From: Syngnathus acus
Taxonomy: Eukaryota; Chordata; Actinopteri; Syngnathiformes; Syngnathidae
NCBI RefSeq assembly: GCF_901709675.1
Contig: NC_051090.1
Location: 9,438,842 to 9,502,841, forward strand
Direction of reading: 5' to 3'
Length of the DNA stretch: 64,000 nucleotides
In this document: positions 40,918 to 56,284 of the stretch, piece after piece
How positions within the stretch are numbered: the first letter of the stretch is position 1
How the letters are laid out: each line of letters begins with the position of its first letter
Translations under genes and position numbers: made by a program
The notes under the pieces: generated by a model
The model's database searches: none
What the model saw: only the letters and a program-made list of their open reading frames with translations
Told to the model about the DNA's origin: nothing

Positions 40918-43274
40918 CTAGTAGCACAAGAGGCAAAGCAGCGCGTGCAGCAGGCTCAGCGTCAGCAGCAGCGCCGGCGAGTAGGACGCCGCCACGCCGC
41001 CCCCTTGCAAAAGACGGGAGACAGGCAAAAACAAGGTCACAAGGTCACAGGGCCACAAGCCCACAGGGCCACAAGGCCGTCGCCACTACTCACCAGTCAG
41101 AGTCAAGACGTAGCCGCTCGACAGGTCTGTGCCGACCTTGCACGCGTATGTGCCTGCGTCCATCTTCTTGAGGGGCTTAAAGTCCACCGTGGCACCGGTA
41201 CGGTGGAGCATCACGTCGCCGTTCTTGAGCCACGCGAAGGTGGTGACGCCGGCGGCGCGGGCTCCGTTCTCGGTGACGACGCATTCCAGGGTCAATTCTG
41301 TGCCTGTCTTCGGTATGCCGCTACTGCTGGCTTTGACCTCAACCTGGCGGCCCAACTGCTCTGGTTTGCTGTCGTTGCCCTCTCTCAGGTCCTTCCCACC
41401 GCCCGGCTGCGAGATTTGGGGGACTGTGGAAAAGGCGGAATGGCAGGACGCAGCAGAACCTTTCAGAGCCCAAGAGCCGTTGGCGAGGGCTTTGAGCCGC
41501 AAAAGCGCCTGGTGCCTCGTTGCGATGCCTGCCCGCCACCCTTCTGCCCGTGAGCTGGCTTTTTGGTTTCGCTTTGGACGCCGCGGTCCCCCACTGAGGG
41601 ACCACGCGAAGGAGCGAGACACGGCCATCGGCGCCATCTTCGGAAAGGCCCGAGGGCGCTCTTGGCGAAAACGACTGACTACGAGGCCCCGCGAGACTTG
41701 TCGGTGACATGCAACCTACCTGTAATATCCAGTGTGATGGTCTTATGGATTGTGGCGTGTGTCGTGCTGTCTTTGGCTTCGTACTTCCCCTCATGAGTTT
41801 GCTTCACCAGGTCAATGATGTCCAAGTCACCGGCGACAGGCGTGCCCCACACCGCCGGAACAGCGGCAGCATCAAAGAACCATGCGACGGCGCTTTGCTT
41901 TCCAGACTTCAATCGGACGTTTTTGCCCTGAATGACGGTGCACGTCCCGGTGTCCCCAGCCACCGTGCACACAACTGGCAGAACGAAGCGCAGAGGCGGC
42001 ACAGGTGTCACTCGCACGCACGACTCGGGTCCAAGTTGCTAAGCAAAAAGTACTCATTGAGCTTGCTGACTCGGGCGACAAAGACACACATAACGCACTC
42101 CAGTGCAAAGCCGTTTGACGCGGCAACTTTTGTCTTCCTCAAACCAAAAGTTCTCTTTCGGGCCGCGACCCCTTTTGGGAGGAATCGGCAATCGTTACAT
42201 AATGGGCGCCTCTTTACACTGGCAAGAATAAACGCGCGGTTTTGTTTCGCTTTCTTAACGAGTCGCCCGAGTGGCAACAGCAGACTCACCCAAAGGTTGG
42301 ACAGTAAACGTGTGGGTTTTGCCTGCGTAGCTGGCAGTGTAGTCCCCGGCGTCGCCGTCTACCACGCTTCCGATCTTCAGGGAGTGCTCGGCTTCTGTAG
42401 CGGTCACGGTGTACCTGCCACCATTTTGGATTTCTGTCGCGCCCTTCTGCCATTTGACTGTTGTAGAAGGTGGGACTCCTGTGGCTTTCAATGTGAGGTC
42501 ACTGCTTATCTCGCACTTGCACCTCACAGTTGCATCCTGTCCGCTCGAGCATTCCGCTGGAAAAGCACAAAGGAACGACGCAGTGTCACTCGAGCGGGCT
42601 CTGCACTCAAGTCCAAGTAGGCAAACAAGACTGCTCAAAGTGCTGATTCGACCGTGGAGCGGCTCGTGTGCCAAAGTAGCGACAACTGGACCGTCCGGCC
42701 AACAACACTGAACTCAAATCCACTTTGGAATTGATCAAGTCTGTTAAACATTGCGTGTGTGTGTGTGCGACAAGACATTGGTCACATGCAGCAACGGGAG
42801 CTTTGAAGATGTATGCGGGCCCTAACGCTTTAATTTCACTCCGTCGCGTTCACAACAATAGCGGGATAGAATTGGCCATTGTCAACCCACCTGTTTTATT
42901 TGATAAGACGCGTCAGGAGAGGTGGTCCTGGCTACTTTTGCGCCCCCCCAACAAACGTTTTGCAGATACAATCGACCCGACTCTCAGCAGCAAAATGACA
43001 CCACGTGCGTGACATAAGGGCGCAGACTGAACAGATTTGGGATGTTCCTTAGCTGGAAAAGTGGCTATTTTTTTTATTCAGCGTATTGCGCCCTGGGCGG
43101 TCGGTCGCCCATATTGCCCATGGCAAAAACCGGCCCTGCGCGTCAGCTAAGCGACGGCTTCCTCCCTTGGCCCAGGCAAGAGCGGCTGTCTCCATTCTCC
43201 GCAACTTGTGTGCGCGCTGGCTGGCTCGATCGCGCGTTACCTGCCGCGGAGGAGACCAGGGGCAGCGGCGGCAG

Positions 43275-43311
<37 letters not shown>

Positions 43312-43325
43312 CGGGACGGCCCCAT
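40918..43325 (-). CDS. Unrecognised GPI-anchored protein with three Ig-like domains
   Basis: Five exons, all joined by phase-1 introns as is typical of Ig-superfamily genes: 43325-43241, 42556-42290, 41974-41720, 41423-41094, 41003-40918; 340 residues. Exon 1 is a signal peptide (MGPSR, 13 Leu, PPLPLVSSAA). Exons 2-4 each encode one Ig-like module. Domain 1 has an early Cys and W (VKWQKGA) but DAGDYTA instead of DxGxYxC. Domain 2 keeps W (VAWFFD) but has EGKYEAK and no B-strand Cys. Domain 3 is canonical (LTLECVV, FAWLKNG, DAGTYACKV). Exon 5 gives GGGVAASYSP and a hydrophobic end LLLTLSLLHALLCLLCY with no cytoplasmic tail, a GPI-attachment signal. I do not recognise an orthologue. It sits where human carries RPAP2 and GLMN. 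A cell-surface adhesion or immune recognition role is only an inference from architecture. Confidence 0.8.
43241..43325 (-). other. Signal-peptide exon written by a CTG repeat
   Basis: The plus strand shows a CAG run (about 43275-43310) that reads (CTG)n on -, with one CTT interruption, and encodes the 13-leucine hydrophobic core. The exon ends TCCGCGGCAG|GTAACG. Confidence 0.8.
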
Positions 43326-43821
43326 CTGGTCGCGATCAAGCGGTGTTTCCTCCCTTTGGCGAATGCGTCGACTGCGGCAGGCGACAAAAGTCAGTATGTC
43401 GGAGTCGGCTCACTTGATCGGCCGAGGGACGGAGGACGAGCACGTGGGAGCAAAGCCGACAAAGGCTGCATGCTTTCGTCATTATCGCCCCAAAAGCACG
43501 CTTTGAAAGTTGACGAGTCTTCTGCATATTTGGCCTTTCTGGATTGGAGGCGCTGCGCGGCTTTGTGGCGAGCGGGGTGGAGGCGGGGGCTGGGTGAGGG
43601 GGTGCGACGGACGACACGCGTCCTCCAAGTGGCCTTTCGCCTAAAGGCGACGGGCCCGCGAGGCTTCATTGGGGTTTGAGGCATTCCAACCAAGCGGCTC
43701 TCAAATAGGTTCATTTCTCGAGGCATGCAAACCCTCCTGCTGGTCAAAGCTGCGTGCTACAGGAGTAATTCAATGAGAATTACATTCACCTTCACATTTT
43801 GCTTCATGATGCAAAGAAATA

Positions 43822-43975
43822 CAATTCTCTCTGCGTGTGCATTCGCGTGTAGGAAGTAGAATATCGTGTTTCAAAGTGTAAATACCATCAATATCTACAA
43901 TTTCTCTCTGCGTGTGCATTCGCGCGTAGGAAGTAGAATATCGTGTTTCAAAGTGTAAATACCATCAATATCTAC
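43822..43975. repeat. Recent 77-base tandem duplication
   Basis: Copies 43822-43897 and 43898-43975 are nearly identical (CTCTCTGCGTGTGCATTCGC, then AGGAAGTAGAATATCGTG), differing by one inserted T and a T/C change. Confidence 0.9.
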
Positions 43976-44018
43976 AGACAGTAACAACGTTGACGGAACA
44001 AATGTTGTTTTGAAGGGC

Positions 44019-44030
44019 TGCTGTGATTTA
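44019..44030 (-). promoter_or_regulatory. Second exact GFI1 consensus site
   Basis: TGCTGTGATTTA on +, TAAATCACAGCA on -, the same 12-mer as at 28170-28181. It lies 12 kb downstream of gfi1 and 0.7 kb upstream of the Ig gene start. Function unknown. Confidence 0.3.
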
Positions 44031-44106
44031 ACAAGGAAAGACTGATGTGCTTATGGATGAAGATGACTGACTACTTGTGATTGTGCTTGTGAATGTGCAA
44101 CTGTTA

Positions 44107-44241
44107 TTATAGGTTTTGATTCGAGAAGAATATTTTTTCCACGGTCTTGGGATTTAGGCGATTTCTCCTCTTAGAAAGGACTTCCCCTGCTTTGGAGAAC
44201 ACTCTCTCGCAAGGAACGGATGAGGCTGGGGTGCACAAGTA
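44107..44241 (-). mobile_element. hAT transposase C-terminal fragment
   Basis: The minus strand reads YLCTPASSVPCERVFS, then KAGEVLSKRRNRLNPKTVEK, a few residues and a stop (TAA at 44109-44107). This is the conserved hAT C-terminal dimerisation block (pattern A.S..ERVFS.AG....RR..L.P..VE). The upstream part is lost into a small CACAAGTG repeat. A dead remnant. Confidence 0.85.
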
Positions 44242-44397
44242 CACAAGTGCACAAGTGCAAGTTTTGTAGAGGCTTGGGGATATGGTTTTCTATCCCTCCC
44301 AATAAACCAGTGGCTTATTTATTTTTTGTACGACCACAATTTCTTTTGGGGTGGTTGCAACCACCAACAAAATGTAGATTTTTTTTTCCTTTTTTTA

Positions 44398-44510
44398 CCG
44401 GTTCAGGGTGTCCCCCGCCTACTGCCCGATGACGGCTGGGATGGGCTCCAGCACTCCCGCGACCCCCGTGGGGACTAAGCGGTTCAGAAAATGGATGGAT
44501 GGATAATACT
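44398..44510. repeat. Fish interspersed repeat, 3' tail type
   Basis: GGTTCAGGGTGTCCCCCGCC, GGCTGGGATGGGCTCCAGCA and AAGCGGTTCAGAAAATGGAT followed by ATGGATGGATA. This is a very common teleost repeat tail ending in an ATGG tandem; the LINE/SINE class is from memory. Confidence 0.7.
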
Positions 44511-44529
44511 ACTCGTTTTTTTTTTCGAG

Positions 44530-44640
44530 TGGTTGCGGCGCCCCCCTCCCTCCCCAACTGGCGCCCTAGGCAATAGCCTAGTGTGCCTATTGGTAGGACC
44601 GCCTTCGTGCGAGCACATCCGAGCGGCTATCGCACCCTCA
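44530..44640. repeat. Further transposon debris
   Basis: GGCGCCCTAGGCAATAGCCT and the following CCTATTGGTAGGACCGCC resemble termini of fish DNA transposons seen in many copies; class unknown. Confidence 0.35.
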
Positions 44641-44711
44641 CGTGACCACGGTGGGTTCGCACATGAGCGTAACAAGCTGGACGAGCTGTTTATTTCGTCG
44701 TGTAGTCCTGC

Positions 44712-44997
44712 AGAACTTACCGGACGTCACGGGCGACGCCCGATGCTTTGTCCGAGACATTGGGTATAGTGCCTGCCCCCCCGCATCTTGAGGCAGCTCA
44801 CCGGCGGGTGCCGCCTGCTGCACCACGTTTCCAAGTGCACTGCGCTCAAACAGGGCTGCTGAGGCTGGCGCAGGGTCGGTCGGGCGTCCTGGCTTGGCTC
44901 GGGGCCGAGGGTCCTGCGCAAGCGGGTCGCTCAGCTTCCGGTGCCAGCTGGAAGAGGATGGCCGGTTGGGTCTGGGCCGCTGCCGCCACGCCTTAAC
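44712..44997 (-). other. Possible GC-rich exon of unknown nature
   Basis: The minus strand has an open frame of about 95 codons, including LSDPLAQDPRPRAKPGRP and MSRTKHRASPVTSG, ending at a good donor (ACGTCCG|GTAAGT). CpG content is high. No recognisable domain and no clear partner exon; it lies within repeat debris, so it may be a promoter CpG island or a TE fragment. Confidence 0.2.
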
Positions 44998-45050
44998 AAG
45001 TTTCTGGGTTGTTGATAGAATGACTACATTTTCCGCTGAGTGTTCTAAAT

Positions 45051-45239
45051 CTTTTTAAGCACACTGATTCCCGCTAAACTAATTCCCTCCTCAAAAAAAC
45101 AACAAACACAGTTTGTAAGATTACATTACTTTTTTAACGACACGGATTCCTGCTAGACTAATTCCCTCCTCATAACAAAACAAACAAACAAACAAACAAA
45201 CAAACAAACAAACAAACACATTTTGTAAGATTACATTAC
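45051..45239. repeat. Tandem duplication with expanded (CAAA)n in one copy
   Basis: Copy A 45051-45129 and copy B 45130-45239 share CTAATTCCCTCCTCA and TTTGTAAGATTACATTAC. In copy B the A-rich stretch has become about nine AAAC units. Confidence 0.8.
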
Positions 45240-45662
45240 GTCTTTCTCATGATTCATTTTTTTCTTTTTTGTCACGCATGCGCGCACGCGCGCGCACACG
45301 GCGACTCCCGATTCATTTAAGTCAGTATGACTTGCGTGACGTTTCTGCCCTCTAGCGGCCAGAGCGTCATCCTGCACCAGCATATCCCTCCAAAGTAAGA
45401 CCGTCACAATGTCCTCAGAGGTAAAGCACCAGGTAAAAAAAAAAAAACACGCACACATGCATACACTAAATCACATGAGTTTTTTTTGTTTTTTTTACTT
45501 TGAACATAGGTTCCACAGAGCAATCTCGTGACCTTCGACCTGACGGAGAGAATCATTGTCCTCTGAGAAGACTGCGGCGGACAAAAACTCAGACCGGCTC
45601 AACCCGACCACGTTATTTGTTTAAACGATAACGTTTGAAATGTTTGACGCTCGCCCTGGTGT

Positions 45663-46854
45663 TTAGGTGAGCTTTTTAAGCATGTCCCACACGGGGCTCC
45701 TCTCTATGATGTGAGTTTTAGAAAGAGTCATCCTGTGCCGGATGCGGTTCACGTGAGGCTTGCTCGTGGCCTGTGCGGAGGGGAAAAGGTATACAATTGG
45801 AAGAACAATAATGGCTTGAATCCTACGGTGAGCTAAGTTTCGGGCAAAAGGGCCGGCCGTGGCCAAAGTGCAAATGTAGCCTAACCTTTGCAATAGTCAG
45901 CATTCCTTTGAGGATTTCGCTATTGTTTCGCACTGGGAAGATGCGGAGGTGACTGCCAAAGAATCTGGAAAATAAGAGAAAAAAGTCAAAGTTCTGCAGC
46001 GAGAATAATGAAAAAACACATTTCCTCCACGTTTAGTTTGGCGGCTCATTGCTTAACAAGCCAACTCTGGAAAGCTGCCCCAGTTTGAAACCCTAACCCA
46101 GGCTAATATTCGGTGACATTTTCTTACTTCTGCTGGATGAGCGAAAGGATGTCCAGTTGTCTTTTCCCGTTGAAAGGAGCGTCCAGCAGCACAAAACTAT
46201 TGCGGTGGACCTGCGCAAACTTTTGGATTTGCTTCACGAGCGCCGACTCATCTTTGACATTTTCAGGCTCCACCAGTTTGAAGGCTGTCCCTATGCGTAG
46301 TAGCACACACCCGTTTATATTTAGAATGCAAACGAATCTACAGAAAACCAGTTTGGACTTTTGCTAGGGCTAATAACAAGAGCATTTGGAAATGGTTGTA
46401 CCAGACAGAGGAAAAATGAAAGATCCGCTCTCCACACTGTCTGACAGGCGAATTCGGTGTTGTTGAGCACGGAGAAGCCTTATGGTTTCATGACTCTGAG
46501 GGGGGACCCAAAACAAAACATTAGCAAAATCAAAAATGTCTTCAAGTCATACTAAAACTTCCCAGTTTGATACTTGTAGGAGCAGAAATGACCTACTCTC
46601 TGTCGAGTCAGAACTACAGAAAGTGTCCTTGGATTTAAAGAAATGTAAATTCGTTTTCTCCAGTAAAAAGATATGTATACAGGTACAATATGTCTTTTTT
46701 TGACTAGGTAAAAGTTAAAAAGTTATCATTGACGAAGTACAACGGTAAAGCACAGATATCGGATACAGTCAACAAATATTTGACCGTTGCGTACCTGCAG
46801 TGAAGTGCTAATGATGATAGTTGTCGTCCACCTCGTTTCTCCATCAGCCGCCAT
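45663..46854 (-). CDS. spo16: SPO16 / C1orf146 homologue, meiotic ZMM protein
   Basis: Five exons: 46854-46795, 46495-46402, 46290-46128, 45964-45886, 45770-45663; 167 residues (human C1orf146 180). It opens MAADGETRWTTTIIISTSLQ, close to the human start (KWTTTIIISSSL). Further matches are LSDSVESGSFIFPLSG, FAQVHRNSFVLLDAP, SHLRIFPVRNN, IAKATSKPHV and SKTHIIERSPVWDMLKK. SPO16 pairs with SHOC1 in an XPF-ERCC1-like complex that stabilises recombination intermediates for crossovers and synapsis in meiosis. The protein evolves fast, so identity rests on colinear blocks and on synteny. Next to btbd8, as in human. Confidence 0.92.
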
Positions 46855-47673
46855 CACCAAAAGAAATGAGATCATTTCGGTAAAACGAATATCCACAACA
46901 AAGTCTTAAAAAAAAAAAGAGAGCTGTTAGCTGCCCCTTGTGTTAGCCAGTTAGCTATCTATCATGAGAGACGGCGGAGACACCAATTGCGGTATTATAC
47001 CGCCGGTACACATTTTTAGTTATGTATATTTTATTTCCTTGCAAGAGATTATTACGATTAGAACGATTCATATAAATGAGCAGGATTCTGCATAAAGTAT
47101 TTGAGTTTTGAAAGGGTTTATGCCTTCTTGGTGGTCACTGTTTACTGTTTATCTTTTGTGTTTCTCTATGCAATGTCTGAAACATAAGTATGTCTGTCAG
47201 GTACATTGCCACAAGTTGTTTAACTTGAATAAATCAAACACTGATGGCACAATGCTGTACCTCTTTCTTTTCGACCAGAAATGTGTTGCGCCGGTCAGGG
47301 GGTACTTGGCTGAAGAAATATTTCAAAGGGGGTACGTCACTGAAAAAAGTTTGAGACGCTTCCCCCCACCCACCCAGGCTTGTTCCGCAATTTGACCGTA
47401 TTACGTGTCTTGACCGTAGGAACCATTCCAGCTCTACATAAACACACATCTTTAATTTGGTAACACAACACACAATGCAAGGCTGTAGCCAGTTTTCCCG
47501 AAAAGAATCGATTAGAACACCGAATGATTAGGACGATCGGGTGTGAACATGTGTACAGAAGATCAGGTGGATGAACCTGCCTGAGGTTTAAAAAAAAAAA
47601 AAAAAAAAATCCTTAGAATAAACGGGGACCAAGATGAAATATGCCTTTACTTTTCACACGTGTGGACGCAAGG
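46855..47673. other. Spacer between spo16 and btbd8
   Basis: Includes a fish repeat (47285-47375), a long A-run (47590-47610) and presumably the 3' UTR of btbd8. No coding exon. Confidence 0.5.
47285..47375. repeat. Short fish interspersed repeat (MITE-like)
   Basis: GGGGGTACTTGGCTGAAGAA, TTTCAAAGGGGGTACGTCAC and TGAAAAAAGTTTGAGACGCT match by memory a repeat common in teleost introns. Confidence 0.5.
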
Positions 47674-52636
<4,963 letters not shown>

Positions 52637-53881
52637 GGCGGGAAGTGGAATCAGTGCACTCAGACACTCTTGAACTCAGCAGACGGAGAACATCTTAGAA
52701 GTGACTCATGGTGCTCCTCAAGACACAAAAGAACAGAAACTGTGTGAGAGTCACAGTCAATGGTGGTTGGAGTAGTCGTTGGCGACATCACTTTGTGAAC
52801 AAACACGTTTCACACTGACCATCTTTCTGGTTTGGAGGTTGTACTTATTGTAAAAAAATTGAGAATCACTGAGCGCTTTTGTGGTACTAATGAAGTGGCC
52901 GCTGAGTGTTTCTGATGCTCAATGTAGATCAATAAAAGACTGCGAGGTGCTCTCCATCCTGCCTCATCCGCCTTGGCGGCACATCTGCTGCTCATTCCAC
53001 GTTGATGCGCTCAAGCTGGCTTTGCTATTTGTGTCACATGGCAAACCTCTGCAATCAAGGGCTGGAATTAGTACGTGTGCTTACAGCACAGCACGCAGCG
53101 TTGTCTGCCTGTCAAAAGACGTACTAATGTTAGCATTGATGCTAATGCGTTAAAAGAAGAATTTTAACATTTTTATTGATTACTTTTAATTGTGCTTTAA
53201 TTGCACAAAGGATTCATATTCAACATTTTCTGGATGGGTGAGCTCGCTGGACCAAACAGTTGAGTTTTTTGCTTTCCTGGCAACATTAGAACAATGATGT
53301 CATGGCACTGCTGCATTTGAGATGGTGTGGAAATCGGAAACTCTGTGCACGAGGCTCGACTCTAATTGTTGAGTCAGACAGATAAACAAGGCAGGCGACT
53401 GGTGTATGACAATGACTCCAAAGGAAAAGTGGAGTGGAAAACAATGCTAGAATGAACTGTTGTGAAGAAAGAAGCAAGGTTTACAATAGTAATGTATATT
53501 GGGATGGTGAAGGGACTCTTTTGGGGTAAATTAAAGAAATCTTCAATTGAGGCCACTCGTGCAGAACAAATAAGCTCCATAGCTACCCGCAACATAAACA
53601 TGGATGTGAGAATCTAGTAGGGGAAAAATTACTACATTGGAGAAACAAACAAAACAAAGAAACAAGGCAGACTGGGTGCAACCGATAAATCAAAAGCGTC
53701 CTGGGACGGAAACGTGGATGCACACAACATTGTAGAGGGACCGCACCATGTGCTGTACTAACCTTCCACTTAATTAAGTAACAACAACTACCAATGAGCT
53801 GCTGACGACAATCTTCTGGTCCAAAGCATAGCAGGAACATCATTAGTGAACTGACTAGCTTAGCTAACCTTAGTGTGTGCA

Positions 53882-53955
53882 CCCAGGCACGCGCACACGC
53901 ACACTGACTCACGCGCGCGCGCACACGCACGCACACACATACACACACACACACA
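53882..53955. repeat. Alternating purine-pyrimidine tract (CA/CG)n
   Basis: CGCACACGCACACTGACTC, then CGCGCGCGCACACGCACGCA and ACACATACACAC: a mixed CG/CA dinucleotide run with Z-DNA potential. Confidence 0.75.
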
Positions 53956-54346
53956 ATCCATTGAGCAGAGAAAAAAAAAACCTTCACTCAATGAATTGAT
54001 CGGCATGCTGCAGCCAAACTGCATTCATGCAAATTCAGCAAATAATGTAATGTTTTTTATAATTATTATGAACAGTTATTAATACGGTGATAACAATAAT
54101 ATGCCTCGTGACGTAGTCTGTGTTTTCCATGCGGTGTGCCAACGATAAGATCCATAATGAATTATTCAGGCGGCTACTTCAGTGTCGCCTTAGCACGCAT
54201 AGACCAGCGTGTGGATCATGTGCACCATTTTAGTCACCTCCCCTTCACACACTCACACATTTTTCCTAAAATCCTTCAGCAAATAATAATAACCATAAAA
54301 GGACCAAGCTAAGCTAAGCATCAGAATCTCATTCCCACACCACAGA

Positions 54347-54430
54347 CGTCTCACCTGCTCCGATTCCTCTCCAGAACCCACGAGAAGCTCCAGAAGAGGC
54401 GCAGTACAGCAGCGTGGAATGCATCTGGTG
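54347..54430 (-). promoter_or_regulatory. btbd8: Possible btbd8 5' non-coding exon
   Basis: The minus strand reads from a CCAATCACC box to a strong donor GGAGCAG|GTGAGA at 54347/54346, without a long frame. The position 1.7 kb before the first coding exon fits a leader exon. No direct support. Confidence 0.3.
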
Positions 54431-55934
54431 ATTGGACCGCCTGGGTGAGGAGGGGGGGGGGGGGGGGGGTGAGGAGAACGAGGACGGGTGTGGTAGGAAT
54501 GGAAAAATGGTGCTGTGCTGTGTCAGCCAATCAGCAGCTGCTTGGAAGGACCTTTCATCGCCATAGCAACACACATCCCCGCCCTCCTCAGATTCACACT
54601 GGCGCGGAAAACGCATCACCGATTGAATGTGAGTATGGGTTGTATCAGATTAGCCGTGACCGCCACCGGTTTAATCCGGGAGGCCAGCGTCTACTCGCCT
54701 CCCAAGATTAGCGGGCCATTACCTCCGACAAGGACTTCAATTGCTTTGTTTGTTTCCGTCAGCTGCTGTCATTCTGTCACTCACAGTTGACGTTTACTGT
54801 AAAATGTAAAAATCAAATTAAGCATTTGACTTCTACATGTTTAACTAAACTATATATTGTACAGTATAACGAAAAGCATGCTAACATGTAATGCAAAACA
54901 CCACAAAGGAGCTACGTAAATGAGCATAAATCAGTGTTTATCTGAATGATTGGAAATAATGTTGATATTTTAGAAATTGTTGAATAGAATTGGCGATAAT
55001 AGAGAATGAGTCAAACTTGAAAGGAAGGAGACAGAAAGTCAACAAACGTATACAACAGGGACTGGCCTCGGTACTGATCGGAATGAGCTTTTCTTTGATG
55101 AGCACAAATTGAATCAAGGTGCTCTTTGATCGGATCAGCTTCATGTTTCCTTCCTGTGGAGGAAAATAAAAAATACGGCCTAACGAGTTGGATGATAACG
55201 AGCTAATGATATATGGCTCAATTATGCAGAAGCAGACGGGATCGCCGCCTGACACCTGACCTGGCTACTAAATAGTGTACACCCTTGACTGCTTGTCTCT
55301 GAAGATACTGCTTGAAAATATTGAAAAGTGTCAATAGTTTCACATTTCACCGCATCGCATCACATTTCGCCTCAGTGTCACATCGCACCACATATCAGGA
55401 AGCAAGTGAACTTCCGGAGTTTCCTTGGTGAGCCCCAGGCAACTCCAAGAGTTCGCTGGCTGGACGTCGACCCGCGTTAAATCGAGCCAGGTCAAAGTTA
55501 AGGACAGCACTTTGTCTCTGAGCCCGGAGGGACAAACATGGACTCCACTGGATTGTGCTACTTTGGAACCACTACTGGGTCCGTGGATGCTCAGCATGAG
55601 ACCGGGCTTTATTTTCCTGACCCCATTTTCGCTTCTTGTCCTGGCCCAGTTGTCAAGAAAGCAAACAGTGAAATGTCGGATCGGTTTGAATGTTTCTCAT
55701 GTGACTGATTGCGTGACTTTAAATAGGACAAAAAGAACTTAGAATTGATGTGAAGTGAGATTTGAGTGGTGGCACATAAAACATTGTGGAGTGAGCATGT
55801 TGTGTGTGTTTATTTTTGTGTTACTCTATTTGTATCAGAACCTCCAGTTCTGTTCCTGATGTTTTGCTTATAACCTCTTTTTTTTAATGGTGTTTACTTT
55901 TAGAAGAAGTCCACAAAATGTGACAGGAAGTGTG

Positions 55935-55940
55935 TTTATT
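55935..55940 (-). terminator. ephx4: ephx4 poly(A) signal
   Basis: TTTATT on + reads AATAAA on -, about 350 bases after the ephx4 stop codon. Between them, at 56042-56058, is a G-run. Confidence 0.5.
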
Positions 55941-56284
55941 TATAAAATCAAAATGGCGGCTCTGTGAACTTTGGAATGTGTGCGGTGGTACAAAGCAGGA
56001 GGTATTGTACACCCCCAAATAGATGACTGAAGTGTGTGTGTGGGGGGGGGGGGGGGGGTGAATTAAATTCACTTTTTGGAACGCCCTCCAAAAAAATGAA
56101 TTCAATCCATTTGAAATAAGGCTGCAATATAACAAAATGTGTATTCCGGATGCACTGTGAATAAAAGTCCCTGCGTCATTCTCAGCCACGTCCGCCTCAA
56201 AATGTGCTTTGAAACTGGCAGTTGCGTCATCGCTCTGTTGCCTGGCAACGCCAGTGTCTGCCCGTCCGTCCGTCCGTCCGTTCA

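Larger units (their letters stand above)
43326..44105. other. Upstream flank of the Ig-domain gene
   Basis: GC-rich to about 43670, possibly its promoter, then ordinary sequence with a 77-base tandem duplication (43822-43975) and an exact GFI1 motif at 44019-44030. No gene. Confidence 0.4.
52637..55930. other. Region upstream of btbd8
   Basis: No coding exon recognised. Contains a CA/CG alternating tract (53882-53955), a G-run (54449-54469) and a possible btbd8 5' exon (54347-54430). Confidence 0.4.

Noticed and set aside
40945-41707. Long plus-strand ORFs (about 190-200 codons)
   Set aside because: They lie antisense to the Ig-gene exons and the GC-rich sequence around them; no domain, no splice logic.
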